The notes: generated by a model from the sequence alone, not told the origin. A stretch of 64,000 nucleotides of DNA from Erwinia sp. 198 (GCF_003937915.1 NZ_RHUM01000004.1:99840-163839); one strand, 5' to 3'; positions 1 to 9,934 are shown, numbered from the stretch's first letter. Numbers and translations: made by a program.

Positions 1-1
1 A

Positions 2-1276
2 ATGACAGATAAGCGCAAAGACGGTTCAGGGAAGCTGCTGTACTGCTCTTTTTGCGGCAAGAGCCAGCATGAAGTCCGCAAGCTGATTGCCGGCCCGTCA
101 GTGTATGTCTGCGACGAATGCGTCGATTTATGTAACGACATCATTCGCGAAGAGATCAAAGAAGTCGCGCCCCACCGCGAGCGCAGTTCGCTGCCGACGC
201 CGCACGAAATCCGCGAACATCTGGACGACTACGTTATCGGCCAGGAGCGGGCGAAGAAGGTGCTGTCGGTGGCGGTCTACAACCACTACAAGCGCCTGCG
301 CAACGGCGATACCAGCAACGGCATCGAGCTGGGCAAAAGCAACATCCTGCTGATTGGCCCGACCGGCAGCGGCAAGACGCTGCTGGCGGAAACGCTGGCG
401 CGCCTGCTGGACGTGCCGTTTACCATGGCCGACGCCACCACGCTGACCGAAGCGGGCTACGTGGGCGAGGACGTGGAAAACATCATCCAGAAGCTGCTGC
501 AGAAGTGCGACTACGACGTGCAGAAAGCGCAGCGCGGCATTGTTTATATCGATGAAATCGACAAGATTTCCCGCAAGTCGGACAACCCGTCGATCACGCG
601 CGACGTGTCGGGCGAGGGCGTGCAGCAGGCGCTGCTGAAGCTGATTGAGGGCACGGTCGCCGCGGTGCCGCCGCAGGGCGGGCGCAAGCATCCGCAGCAG
701 GAGTTCCTGCAGGTGGACACCTCAAAAATCCTGTTTATCTGCGGCGGCGCGTTTGCCGGTCTGGACAAGGTTATCTCGCAGCGCGTGGACACCGGATCGG
801 GCATCGGCTTCGGGGCGACGGTAAAAGGCAAGGCGGAGAAGGCGACGGAAGGCGAGCTGCTGGCGCAGGTGGAGCCGGAGGACCTGATTAAGTTCGGTCT
901 GATCCCGGAGTTTATCGGCCGTCTGCCGGTGGTGGCAACGCTGACCGAGCTGAGCGAGGAAGCGCTGATCCAGATCCTGTGCGAGCCGAAGAACGCGCTG
1001 ACCAAGCAGTATCAGGCGCTGTTCAGCCTGGAAGGAGTGGAGCTGGAGTTCCGCGAAGAGGCGCTGAAGGCGATAGCGGGCAAGGCGATGTCGCGCAAAA
1101 CCGGCGCGCGCGGGCTGCGTTCAATCGTGGAGGGGGCGCTGCTGGACACGATGTACGACCTGCCGTCGATGGACGACGTGGAAAAAGTGGTGATCGACGA
1201 GTCGGTTATCGCGGGCGAATCGGAGCCGATGCTGATTTACGGCAAGGGCGAGGCGCAGCAGGCGTCCGGCGAATAG
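2..1276 (+). CDS. clpX: ClpX unfoldase, copy 1
   Basis: AAA+ unfoldase subunit of the ClpXP protease, 424 residues, the usual enterobacterial length. The N-terminal zinc-binding domain has Cys15, Cys18, Cys37 and Cys40. Walker A is GPTGSGKT near residue 120 and Walker B ends in VYIDEID. The IGF loop that docks on ClpP (GSGIGFGAT) and the box with the arginine finger (EFIGR) are intact. The ATG lies at the second base of the window, so its ribosome binding site and upstream neighbour are not visible; in relatives clpP precedes it. A strong terminator follows at once. A second clpX of about 99% identity starts at 3525. At positions where the two copies differ this one has the E. coli-like state in two (one His in the linker, Asp in EPEDLIKF) but Val in YVCDE. 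Which copy is the ancestral one is inferred, not shown. Confidence 0.97.
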   Translation: MTDKRKDGSGKLLYCSFCGKSQHEVRKLIAGPSVYVCDECVDLCNDIIREEIKEVAPHRERSSLPTPHEIREHLDDYVIGQERAKKVLSVAVYNHYKRLRNGDTSNGIELGKSNILLIGPTGSGKTLLAETLARLLDVPFTMADATTLTEAGYVGEDVENIIQKLLQKCDYDVQKAQRGIVYIDEIDKISRKSDNPSITRDVSGEGVQQALLKLIEGTVAAVPPQGGRKHPQQEFLQVDTSKILFICGGAFAGLDKVISQRVDTGSGIGFGATVKGKAEKATEGELLAQVEPEDLIKFGLIPEFIGRLPVVATLTELSEEALIQILCEPKNALTKQYQALFSLEGVELEFREEALKAIAGKAMSRKTGARGLRSIVEGALLDTMYDLPSMDDVEKVVIDESVIAGESEPMLIYGKGEAQQASGE

Positions 1277-1302
1277 TTTTCTGTACGACCTGCCCCCCTG
1301 AA

Positions 1303-1330
1303 AAAGAGAGCCTTCCGGCTCTCTTTTTTT
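1303..1330 (+). terminator. Rho-independent terminator after clpX copy 1
   Basis: AGAGAGCC, loop TTCC, GGCTCTCT, then a run of seven T. It lies 27 bases past the stop codon of clpX copy 1. No such terminator directly follows copy 2, so the two copies have different 3' flanks. Confidence 0.9.
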
Positions 1331-1409
1331 ATCGGCCCTATTTCAGCTATTGACCGCCTGAAAGCCCTGACGAGTATCTCTGGCGTAGAGCTTGCTGTCT
1401 GTCGCACCC

Positions 1410-2465
1410 TCAGCCTGCTCTGACGCTACGGCCCCGCAGCATCTTCCACGCGCCGCCTCTTTCAATCAAATGGTAGAGATGTTTTGAAATAAATAGCGAC
1501 AGCCCGATAAACAGCAGCAGAACCGCCACCTTAATCAGGGCAGAATCCAGGCCGACTCGGGCAAGATTATTAAAGACAATCCACTTCGCGGTATAAAAGT
1601 TGGCATGAAAGAGATAAAGCGAATAGGAGTACATGCCGATAGCGTGAAGTTTATCGAAGGCAAAGCCTTTAAAATCCGCCATGTTGGCCATCAGCAGTAC
1701 AAAGGTCCAGGAAGGCAGGCACGACCCCAGCAGATCGCGGATTTGCAGATTGGTTATGCCCTGTCTGGCCATCAGCCACAGCAGCAGCATAGCGACAGGG
1801 ATCAGCAAAAATACGGCGGAATTTTTTTTCACGTGGTGAAAACCCAGCTGCCGTCCGCACATACCGGCAATAAACGATAGCAGCGCAAGGTTGCCCGCCA
1901 CGGATTTGAACGTAACGCCGTGCCAGCCGAGATAGCCATCATTACCCCAGGTCATGTTGGTCGCAACAAGAATGGCGAGCATCGTTACGGTGGTAAAGGA
2001 GAAAACAAAGGCCTTTTTGTTCAGCAACGTTTTGCCTACGCAAAGCAGCAGGTAAAAATAGAACTCGTAGACCAGCGTCCAGGCCGCCGGATTCGCCATT
2101 GATTCCGACCAGTTATAGGGCAACGCCTCTCTGTCCCACTCCGTCCAGGGGATGAGAAAGAGATTATGCAGAAGATAAGTTAATGAGCCGGTCTTGTGGA
2201 GCGTATATAAGATAAGGGGGAGGGAGAGGATAAGGTAGGCGGGATAGATCCTTTTTATTCTGTTTTTAATAAAGGCGCCCGCTGACTGATCCTCTCTGAA
2301 GGTGTGCATCATAATATAGCCGCTCAGGAAGAAGAACATCGATACGCCAACCTGTCCTGCACTGAAGAAGTGAGCAACGGCGCGGGGTGAGAGATGCTCC
2401 AGCACCACGCACAGCGCGGCCAGCCCCCTGACAATCTGCAGATTGTAGATTTCTTTACGGATCAT
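1410..2465 (-). CDS. Acyltransferase-3 family membrane protein
   Basis: A 351-residue integral membrane protein of the acyltransferase-3 (OafA/NodX-like) family. These enzymes transfer acetyl or other acyl groups to cell-surface sugars. The N-terminus NLQIVRGLAALCVVLEHL has the family's Arg and His, then FFLSGYIM, followed by about ten hydrophobic segments. A longer frame would start at a TTG at 2492, but the ATG at 2465 is preceded by AAGGA seven bases upstream, so I prefer it. It sits alone between clpX copy 1 (convergent) and clpP2 (same strand, own terminator). Its codon use looks more AT-rich than clpX. The substrate cannot be told; O-antigen or exopolysaccharide modification is an inference from the family. 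Confidence 0.85.
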   Translation of the reverse strand: MIRKEIYNLQIVRGLAALCVVLEHLSPRAVAHFFSAGQVGVSMFFFLSGYIMMHTFREDQSAGAFIKNRIKRIYPAYLILSLPLILYTLHKTGSLTYLLHNLFLIPWTEWDREALPYNWSESMANPAAWTLVYEFYFYLLLCVGKTLLNKKAFVFSFTTVTMLAILVATNMTWGNDGYLGWHGVTFKSVAGNLALLSFIAGMCGRQLGFHHVKKNSAVFLLIPVAMLLLWLMARQGITNLQIRDLLGSCLPSWTFVLLMANMADFKGFAFDKLHAIGMYSYSLYLFHANFYTAKWIVFNNLARVGLDSALIKVAVLLLFIGLSLFISKHLYHLIERGGAWKMLRGRSVRAG

Positions 2466-2584
2466 TTTCTTTTCCTTAACGATAAACGGCAAGGAATATA
2501 CACGGAGTTATCGCTGGTACATATTCTTGGGCGGGAGATTCGGATAATGCTTAGTTTTACTTATGATTAGGCGGCAAGGTGGAA

Positions 2585-2612
2585 TAAAAAAAGCCTCCGG
2601 TGAAGGAGGCTT
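2585..2612 (-). terminator. Terminator of clpP2
   Basis: On the minus strand AAGCCTCC, short loop, GGAGGCTT followed by a run of T (seen as A on the plus strand at 2585-2592). It begins about 20 bases after the clpP2 stop. Confidence 0.85.
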
Positions 2613-2631
2613 CAGCAGGGCGGAAAAAAGA

Positions 2632-3216
2632 TTAACCTTTCAGCTCGTCCCAATGAGTGATCAGATGGCTGGCGATGCCGTATTCAATCGCCTGCTGTGG
2701 ACCCATCCAGTAGTTGCTGTCCGTGTCCTGTTCCACTTTTTCCAGCGGTTGGCCGGTCGCTTTGCTGATCAGCCGGTTGATACGGTCGCGCGCGCGCAGC
2801 AGCTCGTTGGCTTCGATTTCAATATCGGAAACCTTGCCGCGTACGCCGCCCAGCGGCTGGTGGATCATAAAGCGGGTATTAGGCAGCGTGTAGCGATCTT
2901 CTTTCTCCGCCGCCAGGAAAATAGTGATGCCCGCGCTGGCTACCCAGCCGGTGCCGATAACCTGTACCTTCGGCTTCACGAATTTGATCATATCGTGAAT
3001 GGTATCGCCAGCTTCGACGTGGCCGCCCTGGCTGTTGATAAACAGCTTGATCGGCTCATCGCCCATTTCCTGCAGGATAAGCAGCTGTGCGGTGACTTTC
3101 TCCGCCAGCGTCTGATCGATTTCGCCAGAAATGATCACAGATCGGGCTTGCAGTAACTTGTTAAGCGCCAGAGAGGATTTCTCTTCCGGGCTCTCTTTCT
3201 TTGGCTCCTGAGACAT
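2632..3216 (-). CDS. ClpP-family paralogue with Ser-His-Asn triad (ClpP2)
   Basis: A 194-residue ClpP-fold protein, clearly different from enterobacterial ClpP. The nucleophile is Ser94 in WVASAGITIF (usually ASMG) and the base is His119 in MIHQPLGG. Counting the family spacing of 49 residues from His, the triad Asp position is Asn168 in DTDSNYW, where canonical ClpP has DTDRDNF or similar. The N-terminus is charged and lacks the hydrophobic axial-loop sequence and propeptide of ClpP, and the oxyanion loop reads NSQGG instead of NSPGG. The start has GGAG eight bases upstream. It is divergent from clpX copy 2, with about 300 bases between them. Listeria ClpP1 is a known ClpP with Asn at this position and low activity alone. 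By analogy this protein may act in a mixed complex with the main ClpP or be weakly active; that is inference. Confidence 0.88.
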   Translation of the reverse strand: MSQEPKKESPEEKSSLALNKLLQARSVIISGEIDQTLAEKVTAQLLILQEMGDEPIKLFINSQGGHVEAGDTIHDMIKFVKPKVQVIGTGWVASAGITIFLAAEKEDRYTLPNTRFMIHQPLGGVRGKVSDIEIEANELLRARDRINRLISKATGQPLEKVEQDTDSNYWMGPQQAIEYGIASHLITHWDELKG

Positions 3217-3524
3217 TATTTAGACTCCATAGGAAACGATCTGTATAAGTGACAAGAGTTTAGCATAATCCATTCAACAGCTAAATCAACTGTGGCGGCG
3301 CTGAATGATTGCCTGCCAAAACAGCGGCTTATTAGCCGTTCCCGTTAATTTTCATTACCTGTCGCCCGCTGCCTTACCGGATGCTGATGAAAAATTATGG
3401 TGGCTGACAGGCGCAGCGCGTCCCGGTTTTGCTGCCAAAACGCCCCTGAAATGCGCTATATTAGGATCTGGTCCATTAATGAACACAGCCTGTAAGGGCC
3501 GCTGATAAGCCATGAGGTTAACTG
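3217..3524. promoter_or_regulatory. Divergent intergenic region clpP2 / clpX copy 2
   Basis: A 308-base region without a convincing gene. It must hold the minus-strand clpP2 promoter and may hold a promoter for clpX copy 2, whose AGG-containing ribosome binding site lies just before 3525. A short frame at 3305-3505 has no ribosome binding site and no recognisable product. No exact promoter boxes were assigned. Confidence 0.5.
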
Positions 3525-4802
3525 ATGACAGATAAGCGCAAAGACGGTTCAGGGAAGCTGCTGTACTGCTCTTTTTGCGGCAAGAGCCAGCATGAAGTCC
3601 GCAAGCTGATTGCCGGCCCGTCAGTCTATATCTGCGACGAATGCGTCGATTTATGTAACGACATCATTCGCGAAGAGATCAAAGAAGTTGCGCCCCATCA
3701 TCGCGAGCGCAGTTCGCTGCCGACGCCGCACGAAATCCGCGAACATCTGGACGACTACGTTATCGGCCAGGAGCGGGCGAAGAAGGTGCTGTCGGTGGCG
3801 GTCTACAACCACTATAAGCGCCTGCGTAACGGCGATACCAGCAACGGCATCGAGCTGGGCAAAAGCAACATCCTGCTGATTGGCCCGACCGGCAGCGGCA
3901 AGACGCTGCTGGCGGAAACGCTGGCGCGCCTGCTGGACGTGCCGTTTACCATGGCCGACGCCACCACGCTGACCGAAGCGGGCTACGTGGGCGAGGACGT
4001 GGAAAACATCATCCAGAAGCTGCTGCAGAAGTGCGACTACGACGTGCAGAAAGCGCAGCGCGGCATTGTTTATATCGATGAAATCGACAAGATTTCCCGC
4101 AAGTCGGACAACCCGTCGATCACGCGCGACGTGTCGGGCGAGGGCGTGCAGCAGGCGCTGCTGAAGCTGATTGAGGGCACGGTCGCCGCGGTGCCGCCGC
4201 AGGGCGGGCGCAAGCATCCGCAGCAGGAGTTCCTGCAGGTGGACACCTCAAAAATCCTGTTTATCTGCGGCGGCGCGTTTGCCGGTCTGGACAAGGTTAT
4301 CTCGCAGCGCGTGGACACCGGATCGGGCATCGGCTTCGGGGCGACGGTAAAAGGCAAGGCGGAGAAGGCGACGGAAGGCGAGCTGCTGGCGCAGGTGGAG
4401 CCGGAGGCCCTGATTAAGTTCGGTCTGATCCCGGAGTTTATCGGCCGTCTGCCGGTGGTGGCAACGCTGACCGAGCTGAGCGAGGAAGCGCTGATCCAGA
4501 TCCTGTGCGAGCCGAAGAACGCGCTGACCAAGCAGTATCAGGCGCTGTTCAGCCTGGAAGGGGTGGAGCTGGAGTTCCGCGAAGAGGCGCTGAAGGCGAT
4601 AGCGGGCAAGGCGATGTCGCGCAAAACCGGCGCGCGCGGGCTGCGCTCAATCGTGGAGGGGGCGCTGCTGGACACGATGTACGACCTGCCGTCGATGGAC
4701 GACGTGGAAAAAGTGGTGATCGACGAGTCGGTTATCGCGGGCGAATCGGAGCCGATGCTGATTTACGGCAAGGGCGAGGCGCAGCAGGCATCTGGCGAAT
4801 AA
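3525..4802 (+). CDS. clpX: ClpX unfoldase, copy 2
   Basis: A second full-length ClpX, 425 residues, about 99% identical to copy 1 at the DNA level with a long central stretch that is base-for-base the same. Zinc-finger cysteines, Walker A and B, IGF loop and arginine finger are intact. Differences from copy 1: YICDE instead of YVCDE, one extra His in the linker after the zinc domain (APHHRER), and Ala instead of Asp in EPEALIKF, 13 residues before the arginine finger. Copy 2 lies directly upstream of lon, the usual place of clpX. The divergent neighbour is clpP2. Both copies look functional; whether they differ in partner or adaptor use is unknown. Confidence 0.95.
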   Translation: MTDKRKDGSGKLLYCSFCGKSQHEVRKLIAGPSVYICDECVDLCNDIIREEIKEVAPHHRERSSLPTPHEIREHLDDYVIGQERAKKVLSVAVYNHYKRLRNGDTSNGIELGKSNILLIGPTGSGKTLLAETLARLLDVPFTMADATTLTEAGYVGEDVENIIQKLLQKCDYDVQKAQRGIVYIDEIDKISRKSDNPSITRDVSGEGVQQALLKLIEGTVAAVPPQGGRKHPQQEFLQVDTSKILFICGGAFAGLDKVISQRVDTGSGIGFGATVKGKAEKATEGELLAQVEPEALIKFGLIPEFIGRLPVVATLTELSEEALIQILCEPKNALTKQYQALFSLEGVELEFREEALKAIAGKAMSRKTGARGLRSIVEGALLDTMYDLPSMDDVEKVVIDESVIAGESEPMLIYGKGEAQQASGE

Positions 4803-4829
4803 ATAACCACACCTTTCCAAGCGGTTAGC

Positions 4830-4864
4830 GTAAATGGGGGAAATTTTTCCCCCATTTACTTTTC
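4830..4864 (+). terminator. Terminator between clpX copy 2 and lon
   Basis: Perfect inverted repeat GTAAATGGGGGAAA / TTTCCCCCATTTAC separated by two T, then a T-rich tail. It separates clpX from the lon promoter. Confidence 0.8.
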
Positions 4865-4877
4865 TCTCGCACATAAC

Positions 4878-4906
4878 GTTGAATGTCTTACATTCATCCC
4901 CATATA
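4878..4906 (+). promoter_or_regulatory. Heat-shock (sigma-32) promoter of lon
   Basis: The -35 element GTTGAATG is followed by 14 bases (counted after TTGAA) and the -10 element CCCCATATA. It matches the sigma-32 consensus and the known E. coli lon promoter almost base for base. It lies about 85 bases before the lon ATG. Confidence 0.9.
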
Positions 4907-4989
4907 CTCAACTACCTGTGGGTAAAACTGCATGCCTGACGATTGCGGTTCCCCTCACCCTGGCGGAAATTAAACTAAGAGAGAGCTCT

Positions 4990-7344
4990 ATGAATCCTGA
5001 GCGTTCTGAACGCATTGAAATCCCTGTGTTGCCGTTGCGTGACGTAGTGGTTTATCCGCACATGGTAATTCCGTTGTTTGTAGGCCGTGAAAAATCGATT
5101 CGCTGCCTTGAAGCCGCCATGGATCATGACAAAAAGATCATGCTGGTCGCACAGAAAGAGGCTTCAACGGATGAACCTGGCATTAACGATCTCTTCTCTG
5201 TAGGGACCGTAGCGTCAATTTTACAGATGCTGAAGCTGCCTGACGGCACGGTGAAAGTGCTGGTCGAAGGGCTGCAGCGCGCGCATATCACGACGCTCGC
5301 CGATAACGGCGATCATTTTACGGCTCAGGCGGAGTATCTGGTTTCGCCTGAAATTGACGAACGCGAGCAGGAAGTGCTGGTCCGCACGGCGATTAACCAG
5401 TTTGAAGGCTATATCAAACTGAACAAGAAAATCCCGCCGGAAGTGCTGACCTCGCTGAACAGCATTGAAGACGCCGCGCGTCTTGCGGATACCGTCGCGG
5501 CCCATATGCCGCTGAAGCTGGCCGACAAACAGTCCGTGCTGGAGATGTCCGACGTCAATGAACGTCTGGAATATCTGATGGCGATGATGGAGTCGGAAAT
5601 CGATCTGCTGCAGGTGGAAAAACGCATTCGTAACCGCGTTAAAAAGCAGATGGAAAAGAGCCAGCGCGAGTACTATCTGAATGAGCAGATGAAGGCGATT
5701 CAGAAAGAACTGGGCGAAATGGACGACGCGCCGGACGAAAACGAAGCGCTGAAGCGTAAAATCGACGCGGCGAAAATGCCAAAAGAGGCGCGCGATAAAA
5801 CCGAAGCCGAGCTGCAGAAGCTGAAGATGATGTCGCCAATGTCGGCGGAAGCAACGGTGGTGCGCGGCTATATCGACTGGATGGTACAGGTGCCGTGGAA
5901 CGCGCGCAGCAAGGTGAAGAAAGATCTGGTGAAGGCGCAGGAAACGCTGGATACCGATCACTTTGGCCTGGAGCGCGTGAAAGATCGTATCCTGGAATAT
6001 TTAGCGGTACAAAGCCGCGTCAGCAAAATCAAAGGGCCGATCCTGTGCCTGGTCGGACCGCCGGGGGTGGGTAAAACCTCGCTGGGCCAGTCGATCGCCA
6101 AGGCGACCGGCCGTAAATACGTGCGTATGGCGCTGGGCGGCGTGCGCGACGAAGCGGAAATTCGCGGACACCGTCGTACCTATATTGGTTCTATGCCGGG
6201 CAAGCTGATCCAGAAAATGGCGAAGGTTGGCGTGAAGAACCCGCTGTTCCTGCTGGATGAGATCGACAAAATGTCCTCGGACATGCGTGGCGACCCGGCA
6301 TCGGCCCTGCTGGAGGTACTGGATCCCGAGCAGAATATCGCTTTTAACGATCACTATCTGGAAGTCGACTACGACCTGTCTGACGTGATGTTTGTAGCGA
6401 CGTCCAACTCCATGAACATTCCGGCACCGCTGCTGGACCGTATGGAAGTGATCCGTCTGTCGGGCTACACCGAGGATGAAAAGCTTAATATCGCTAAACA
6501 GCACCTGCTGCCGAAGCAGATTGAGCGTAACGCCCTGAAAGCGAGCGAGCTGACCGTAGACGACAGCGCTATCGTAGGTATCATTCGCTACTACACCCGT
6601 GAAGCGGGCGTGCGTAGCCTTGAGCGTGAGCTGTCGAAGCTGTGCCGTAAGGCAGTGAAAACGCTGCTGATGGATAAGAGCGTTACCCATATCGAAATCA
6701 ATGCCGATAACCTGAAGGATTTCCTGGGCGTGCAGCGTTTCGACTATGGCCGTGCCGACAGCGAAAACCGCGTGGGACAGGTAACGGGTCTGGCATGGAC
6801 GGAAGTGGGCGGCGATCTGCTGACCATCGAAACCGCCTGCGTGCCGGGCAAAGGCAAGCTGACCTATACCGGCTCGCTGGGCGAGGTGATGCAGGAGTCC
6901 ATCCAGGCGGCCCTGACCGTGGTACGCGCGCGCGCAGAAAAGCTGGGCATTAACGGCGACTTCTACGAAAAACGTGATATTCACGTGCACGTGCCTGAAG
7001 GCGCTACGCCGAAAGATGGCCCAAGTGCGGGTATCGCCATGTGTACGGCGCTGGTTTCCTGTCTGACCGGTAACCCGGTGCGCGCCGATGTGGCGATGAC
7101 CGGCGAGATCACGCTTCGTGGCCAGGTTCTGCCTATCGGCGGCCTGAAAGAGAAGCTGCTGGCAGCGCATCGCGGCGGCATCAAAACCGTGCTGATCCCG
7201 GATGAAAACAAGCGCGATCTGGAAGAAATTCCGGACAACGTGATTGCCGATCTGGATATCCACCCGGTTAAGCGTATCGAAGAAGTGCTGACGCTGGCCC
7301 TGCAAAACGCCCCATACGGCATGCAGGTCGCCACCGCGAAATAG
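4990..7344 (+). CDS. lon: Lon ATP-dependent protease
   Basis: Homohexameric cytosolic protease that degrades misfolded proteins and regulators. 784 residues, the same length as E. coli Lon. Order: N-terminal substrate-binding domain from [19 protein letters not shown], coiled middle, AAA+ module with Walker [10 protein letters not shown] and Walker B FLLDEIDK, then the protease domain with the catalytic Ser in DGPSAG and the Lys in GGLKEKLL. An in-frame extension to 4834 exists, but the ATG at 4990 follows GAGAG and gives the conserved N-terminus [12 protein letters not shown]. It is driven by the sigma-32 promoter just upstream and ends in its own terminator. Confidence 0.98.
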   Translation: MNPERSERIEIPVLPLRDVVVYPHMVIPLFVGREKSIRCLEAAMDHDKKIMLVAQKEASTDEPGINDLFSVGTVASILQMLKLPDGTVKVLVEGLQRAHITTLADNGDHFTAQAEYLVSPEIDEREQEVLVRTAINQFEGYIKLNKKIPPEVLTSLNSIEDAARLADTVAAHMPLKLADKQSVLEMSDVNERLEYLMAMMESEIDLLQVEKRIRNRVKKQMEKSQREYYLNEQMKAIQKELGEMDDAPDENEALKRKIDAAKMPKEARDKTEAELQKLKMMSPMSAEATVVRGYIDWMVQVPWNARSKVKKDLVKAQETLDTDHFGLERVKDRILEYLAVQSRVSKIKGPILCLVGPPGVGKTSLGQSIAKATGRKYVRMALGGVRDEAEIRGHRRTYIGSMPGKLIQKMAKVGVKNPLFLLDEIDKMSSDMRGDPASALLEVLDPEQNIAFNDHYLEVDYDLSDVMFVATSNSMNIPAPLLDRMEVIRLSGYTEDEKLNIAKQHLLPKQIERNALKASELTVDDSAIVGIIRYYTREAGVRSLERELSKLCRKAVKTLLMDKSVTHIEINADNLKDFLGVQRFDYGRADSENRVGQVTGLAWTEVGGDLLTIETACVPGKGKLTYTGSLGEVMQESIQAALTVVRARAEKLGINGDFYEKRDIHVHVPEGATPKDGPSAGIAMCTALVSCLTGNPVRADVAMTGEITLRGQVLPIGGLKEKLLAAHRGGIKTVLIPDENKRDLEEIPDNVIADLDIHPVKRIEEVLTLALQNAPYGMQVATAK

Positions 7345-7373
7345 TGATATAAGACAAAAAGACCCTAAATCCA

Positions 7374-7411
7374 GAGCTGGCAGACGAATTCGCACTTGCC
7401 AGCTTTTTTTT
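7374..7411 (+). terminator. lon terminator
   Basis: AGCTGGCA and TGCCAGCT arms around a short loop, followed by eight T. Confidence 0.88.
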
Positions 7412-7555
7412 GTGCCGTTAATTTAGGGGGCTGTTAAGCCGGTGAAGGTCTGAACAGGCCCTGCTTTTACGACTCGACAAACAACGATAATTGATGCGTG
7501 CTCGTAACGGGGGGAAGCCCGTTTGCGAAGTAAATAATAAAGAGGGGATGATTGA

Positions 7556-7828
7556 GTGAATAAGTCACAGTTGATCGACAACATTGCTGCAAACGCTGAT
7601 ATCTCTAAAGCAGCGGCAGGACGCGTACTGGATGCTTTTATGGAAGCGGTAACCGACTCTCTTAAAGCGGGCGACGAAGTGGCGCTGGTAGGGTTTGGCA
7701 CATTTTCCGTGCGTGAACGCGCAGAGCGTACCGGACGCAACCCGCAAACCGGTAAAGAAATTACTATCCCTGCGGGCAAAGTCCCGGGATTCCGCGCCGG
7801 TAAGGCGCTGAAAGACGCGGTTAATTAA
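7556..7828 (+). CDS. hupB: HU-beta nucleoid protein
   Basis: Small DNA-bending histone-like protein, 90 residues, which dimerises with itself or HU-alpha and compacts the nucleoid. [20 protein letters not shown], the [13 protein letters not shown] strand and the [16 protein letters not shown]-binding arm are the standard HU pattern. The start is GTG, preceded by AGGGGA. It lies between lon and ppiD as in E. coli, with its own upstream region of about 200 bases and a terminator downstream. Confidence 0.97.
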   Translation: MNKSQLIDNIAANADISKAAAGRVLDAFMEAVTDSLKAGDEVALVGFGTFSVRERAERTGRNPQTGKEITIPAGKVPGFRAGKALKDAVN

Positions 7829-7890
7829 CGTCAGGCAAGCAATTTCTTCGGTGGAATGAGGACTGTCCTGACGTTCTCATGTACCATACG

Positions 7891-7921
7891 AGGCACATCA
7901 CACTATGATGTGCCTTTTTTG
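7891..7921 (+). terminator. hupB terminator
   Basis: AGGCACATCA and TGATGTGCCT arms followed by a run of T. Confidence 0.9.
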
Positions 7922-8028
7922 TTTCAACGGTCGCAAGAGCCTGATACGCAGCGGCGTGGAGCGCCCCGGGAACGTGGGAAGCAAGCGCAAGGGTTTACAT
8001 TCATAATACAGCGGAGTGTTGTCACACC

Positions 8029-9900
8029 ATGATGGACAATTTACGCGCGGCGTCGAACCATGTCGTGCTCAAAATTATACTGGGTCTGATCATCCTCTCT
8101 TTTGTTCTGACCGGGGTGGGCAACTACCTGATCGGCGGCAATGGAGATTATGCAGCTAAGGTCAACGGCCAGGAAATCAGTCGCGCACAGTTGGAAAGAG
8201 CGTTCAGCAACGAACGTTCGCATCAGCAGGAAATGCTGGGCGAGCAGTTTTCACAGCTGGCCAGCAATCCCGCTTATCTTCAGCAGATCCGCCAGCAGGC
8301 GCTTTCTCAGCTGGTAGATGAAGCGCTGCTGGATCAGTATGCGAAAGATCTGCAGCTGGCGGTTAGCGACGATCAGATCAAGCAGGCTATTTTCAACCAG
8401 CCGGCCTTCCAGACTAACGGCAAATTCGATAACGCCCGTTATCTGGCGATTATTAACCAGATGAATCTCACTGCCGATCAGTACGCTCAGGCGCTGCGCA
8501 AGCAGCTGACTACGCAGCAGCTGATTGCCGCGGTGACCCGTACAGACTTTATGCTGCCGGGCGAAACGGAATCGCTGGCCGCGCTGGTTTCTCAGGAACG
8601 CCTGGTGCGTGAAGCGACTATTAACGTTGCGGCGCTGGCGGCGAAGCAGAACGTCAGCGACGAAGAAGTCAAAAACTACTACGAGCAGAATAAAAACAGC
8701 TTTATGGCGCCGGAGCAGTTCCGTGTCAGCTATATCAAGCTGGATGCGGCCTCGTTGCAGAAAGAGCCGAGCGAAAGCGATATTCAAAGCTGGTACGACA
8801 GCCATCAGCAGGACTATACCCAGCCGCAGCGCAGCCGTTTCAGCGTGATCCAAACTAAAACCGAAGCCGATGCGCAGGCGGTTCTGGACGCGCTGAAAAA
8901 AGGCGGCGATTTTGCCGCGCTGGCGAAAGAGAAATCTATCGATCCTATCTCTGCCCGCAAAGGTGGCGATATGGGCTGGCTGGAGCCGGACACCACGCCG
9001 GACGAGCTGAAAAGCGCCAACCTGACGCAGAAAGGTCAGCTGTCGGGCGTGATCAAATCCTCCGTCGGCTTTATCGTTGCTCGTCTTGAAGACGTTCAGC
9101 CGCAGCAGATTAAGCCGCTGGCGGCCGTACACGACGACATCGCTGCTAAGGTGAAACACGAAACGGCCGTCGACGCTTATTACAAGCTGCAGCAGAAAGT
9201 GAGCGACGCGGCCAGCAATGATAACGAGTCGCTGGCGAGCGCTGAAGAAGCGGCAGGCGTGAAAGCAGTGGAAACTGACTGGTTCAGTCACGACAATCCA
9301 CCCGCCGAGCTGAATTTCAGAGCGGTAGAGCAGGCGATCTTTAACGGTGGTCTGCTGGGGGATAACGGCGCGCCAGGCAGCAACTCCGATATCATCACGG
9401 TTGATGGCGATCGCGCTTTTGTGCTGCGGATCGCCGCCCACAGGCCGGAAGCGGTTAAACCACTGGCTGCGGTCAGTGCCGAAATCGTAGCCACGCTGAA
9501 AAACCAGAAGGCGCAGGCGGAAGCGAAGGCGCAGGCGGAAAAACTGCTGGCCGATCTGCAGGCGGGCAAAGGGATGGATGCCATGAAGGCAGCTAATCTT
9601 AGCTTTAGCGAGCAGAAAACGCTGACGCGCAGTGGTCAGGATGCGATCGCGCAGTCCGCCTTTGCGCTGGCGCTGCCGACCAAAGATAAGCCTGTTTACG
9701 GTATCAGCGAGGACGGGCAGGGCAACGTTGTGCTGCTGGCGCTGGATCAGGTACGCAGCGGCACGCTGCCGGAAGCGCAGAAGAAAGCGATGGTGCAGGG
9801 CATCACGCAGAACAATGCGCAGATCGCTTTTGAAGCGCTGCTGAGTAACCTGCGCAAGGAAGGCAAGATCAAGTACGGCGCAGCCGCGCAGGCGCAATAA
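8029..9900 (+). CDS. ppiD: Periplasmic folding chaperone PpiD
   Basis: Membrane-anchored SurA-like chaperone that meets proteins leaving the Sec translocon. 623 residues, equal to E. coli. It has a short cytosolic N-terminus, one transmembrane helix (VVLKIILGLIILSFVLTG), a periplasmic SurA_N-like region, a parvulin domain in the middle (SRFSVIQTKTEADAQAVL through SVGFIVARLEDVQP) and a C-terminal chaperone region. The parvulin domain of PpiD is known to have little isomerase activity. Two adjacent ATG codons make the exact start uncertain by one residue. Confidence 0.97.
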   Translation: MMDNLRAASNHVVLKIILGLIILSFVLTGVGNYLIGGNGDYAAKVNGQEISRAQLERAFSNERSHQQEMLGEQFSQLASNPAYLQQIRQQALSQLVDEALLDQYAKDLQLAVSDDQIKQAIFNQPAFQTNGKFDNARYLAIINQMNLTADQYAQALRKQLTTQQLIAAVTRTDFMLPGETESLAALVSQERLVREATINVAALAAKQNVSDEEVKNYYEQNKNSFMAPEQFRVSYIKLDAASLQKEPSESDIQSWYDSHQQDYTQPQRSRFSVIQTKTEADAQAVLDALKKGGDFAALAKEKSIDPISARKGGDMGWLEPDTTPDELKSANLTQKGQLSGVIKSSVGFIVARLEDVQPQQIKPLAAVHDDIAAKVKHETAVDAYYKLQQKVSDAASNDNESLASAEEAAGVKAVETDWFSHDNPPAELNFRAVEQAIFNGGLLGDNGAPGSNSDIITVDGDRAFVLRIAAHRPEAVKPLAAVSAEIVATLKNQKAQAEAKAQAEKLLADLQAGKGMDAMKAANLSFSEQKTLTRSGQDAIAQSAFALALPTKDKPVYGISEDGQGNVVLLALDQVRSGTLPEAQKKAMVQGITQNNAQIAFEALLSNLRKEGKIKYGAAAQAQ

Positions 9901-9934
9901 GCCTCGCAAAAATCCTGCAGGTTATTGCAAATCC

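Noticed and set aside
2..4802. clpX repeats as IS-type or transposon ends
   Set aside because: No transposase, terminal inverted repeats or target duplications; the repeat is the gene itself.
6001..7395. 464-codon minus-strand frame opposite lon
   Set aside because: Antisense shadow in a GC-rich gene; His/Gln/Arg-rich composition, no start signal, no family.
8251..9909. 552-codon minus-strand frame opposite ppiD
   Set aside because: Antisense shadow with no ribosome binding site and no recognisable domain, while ppiD is fully conserved.
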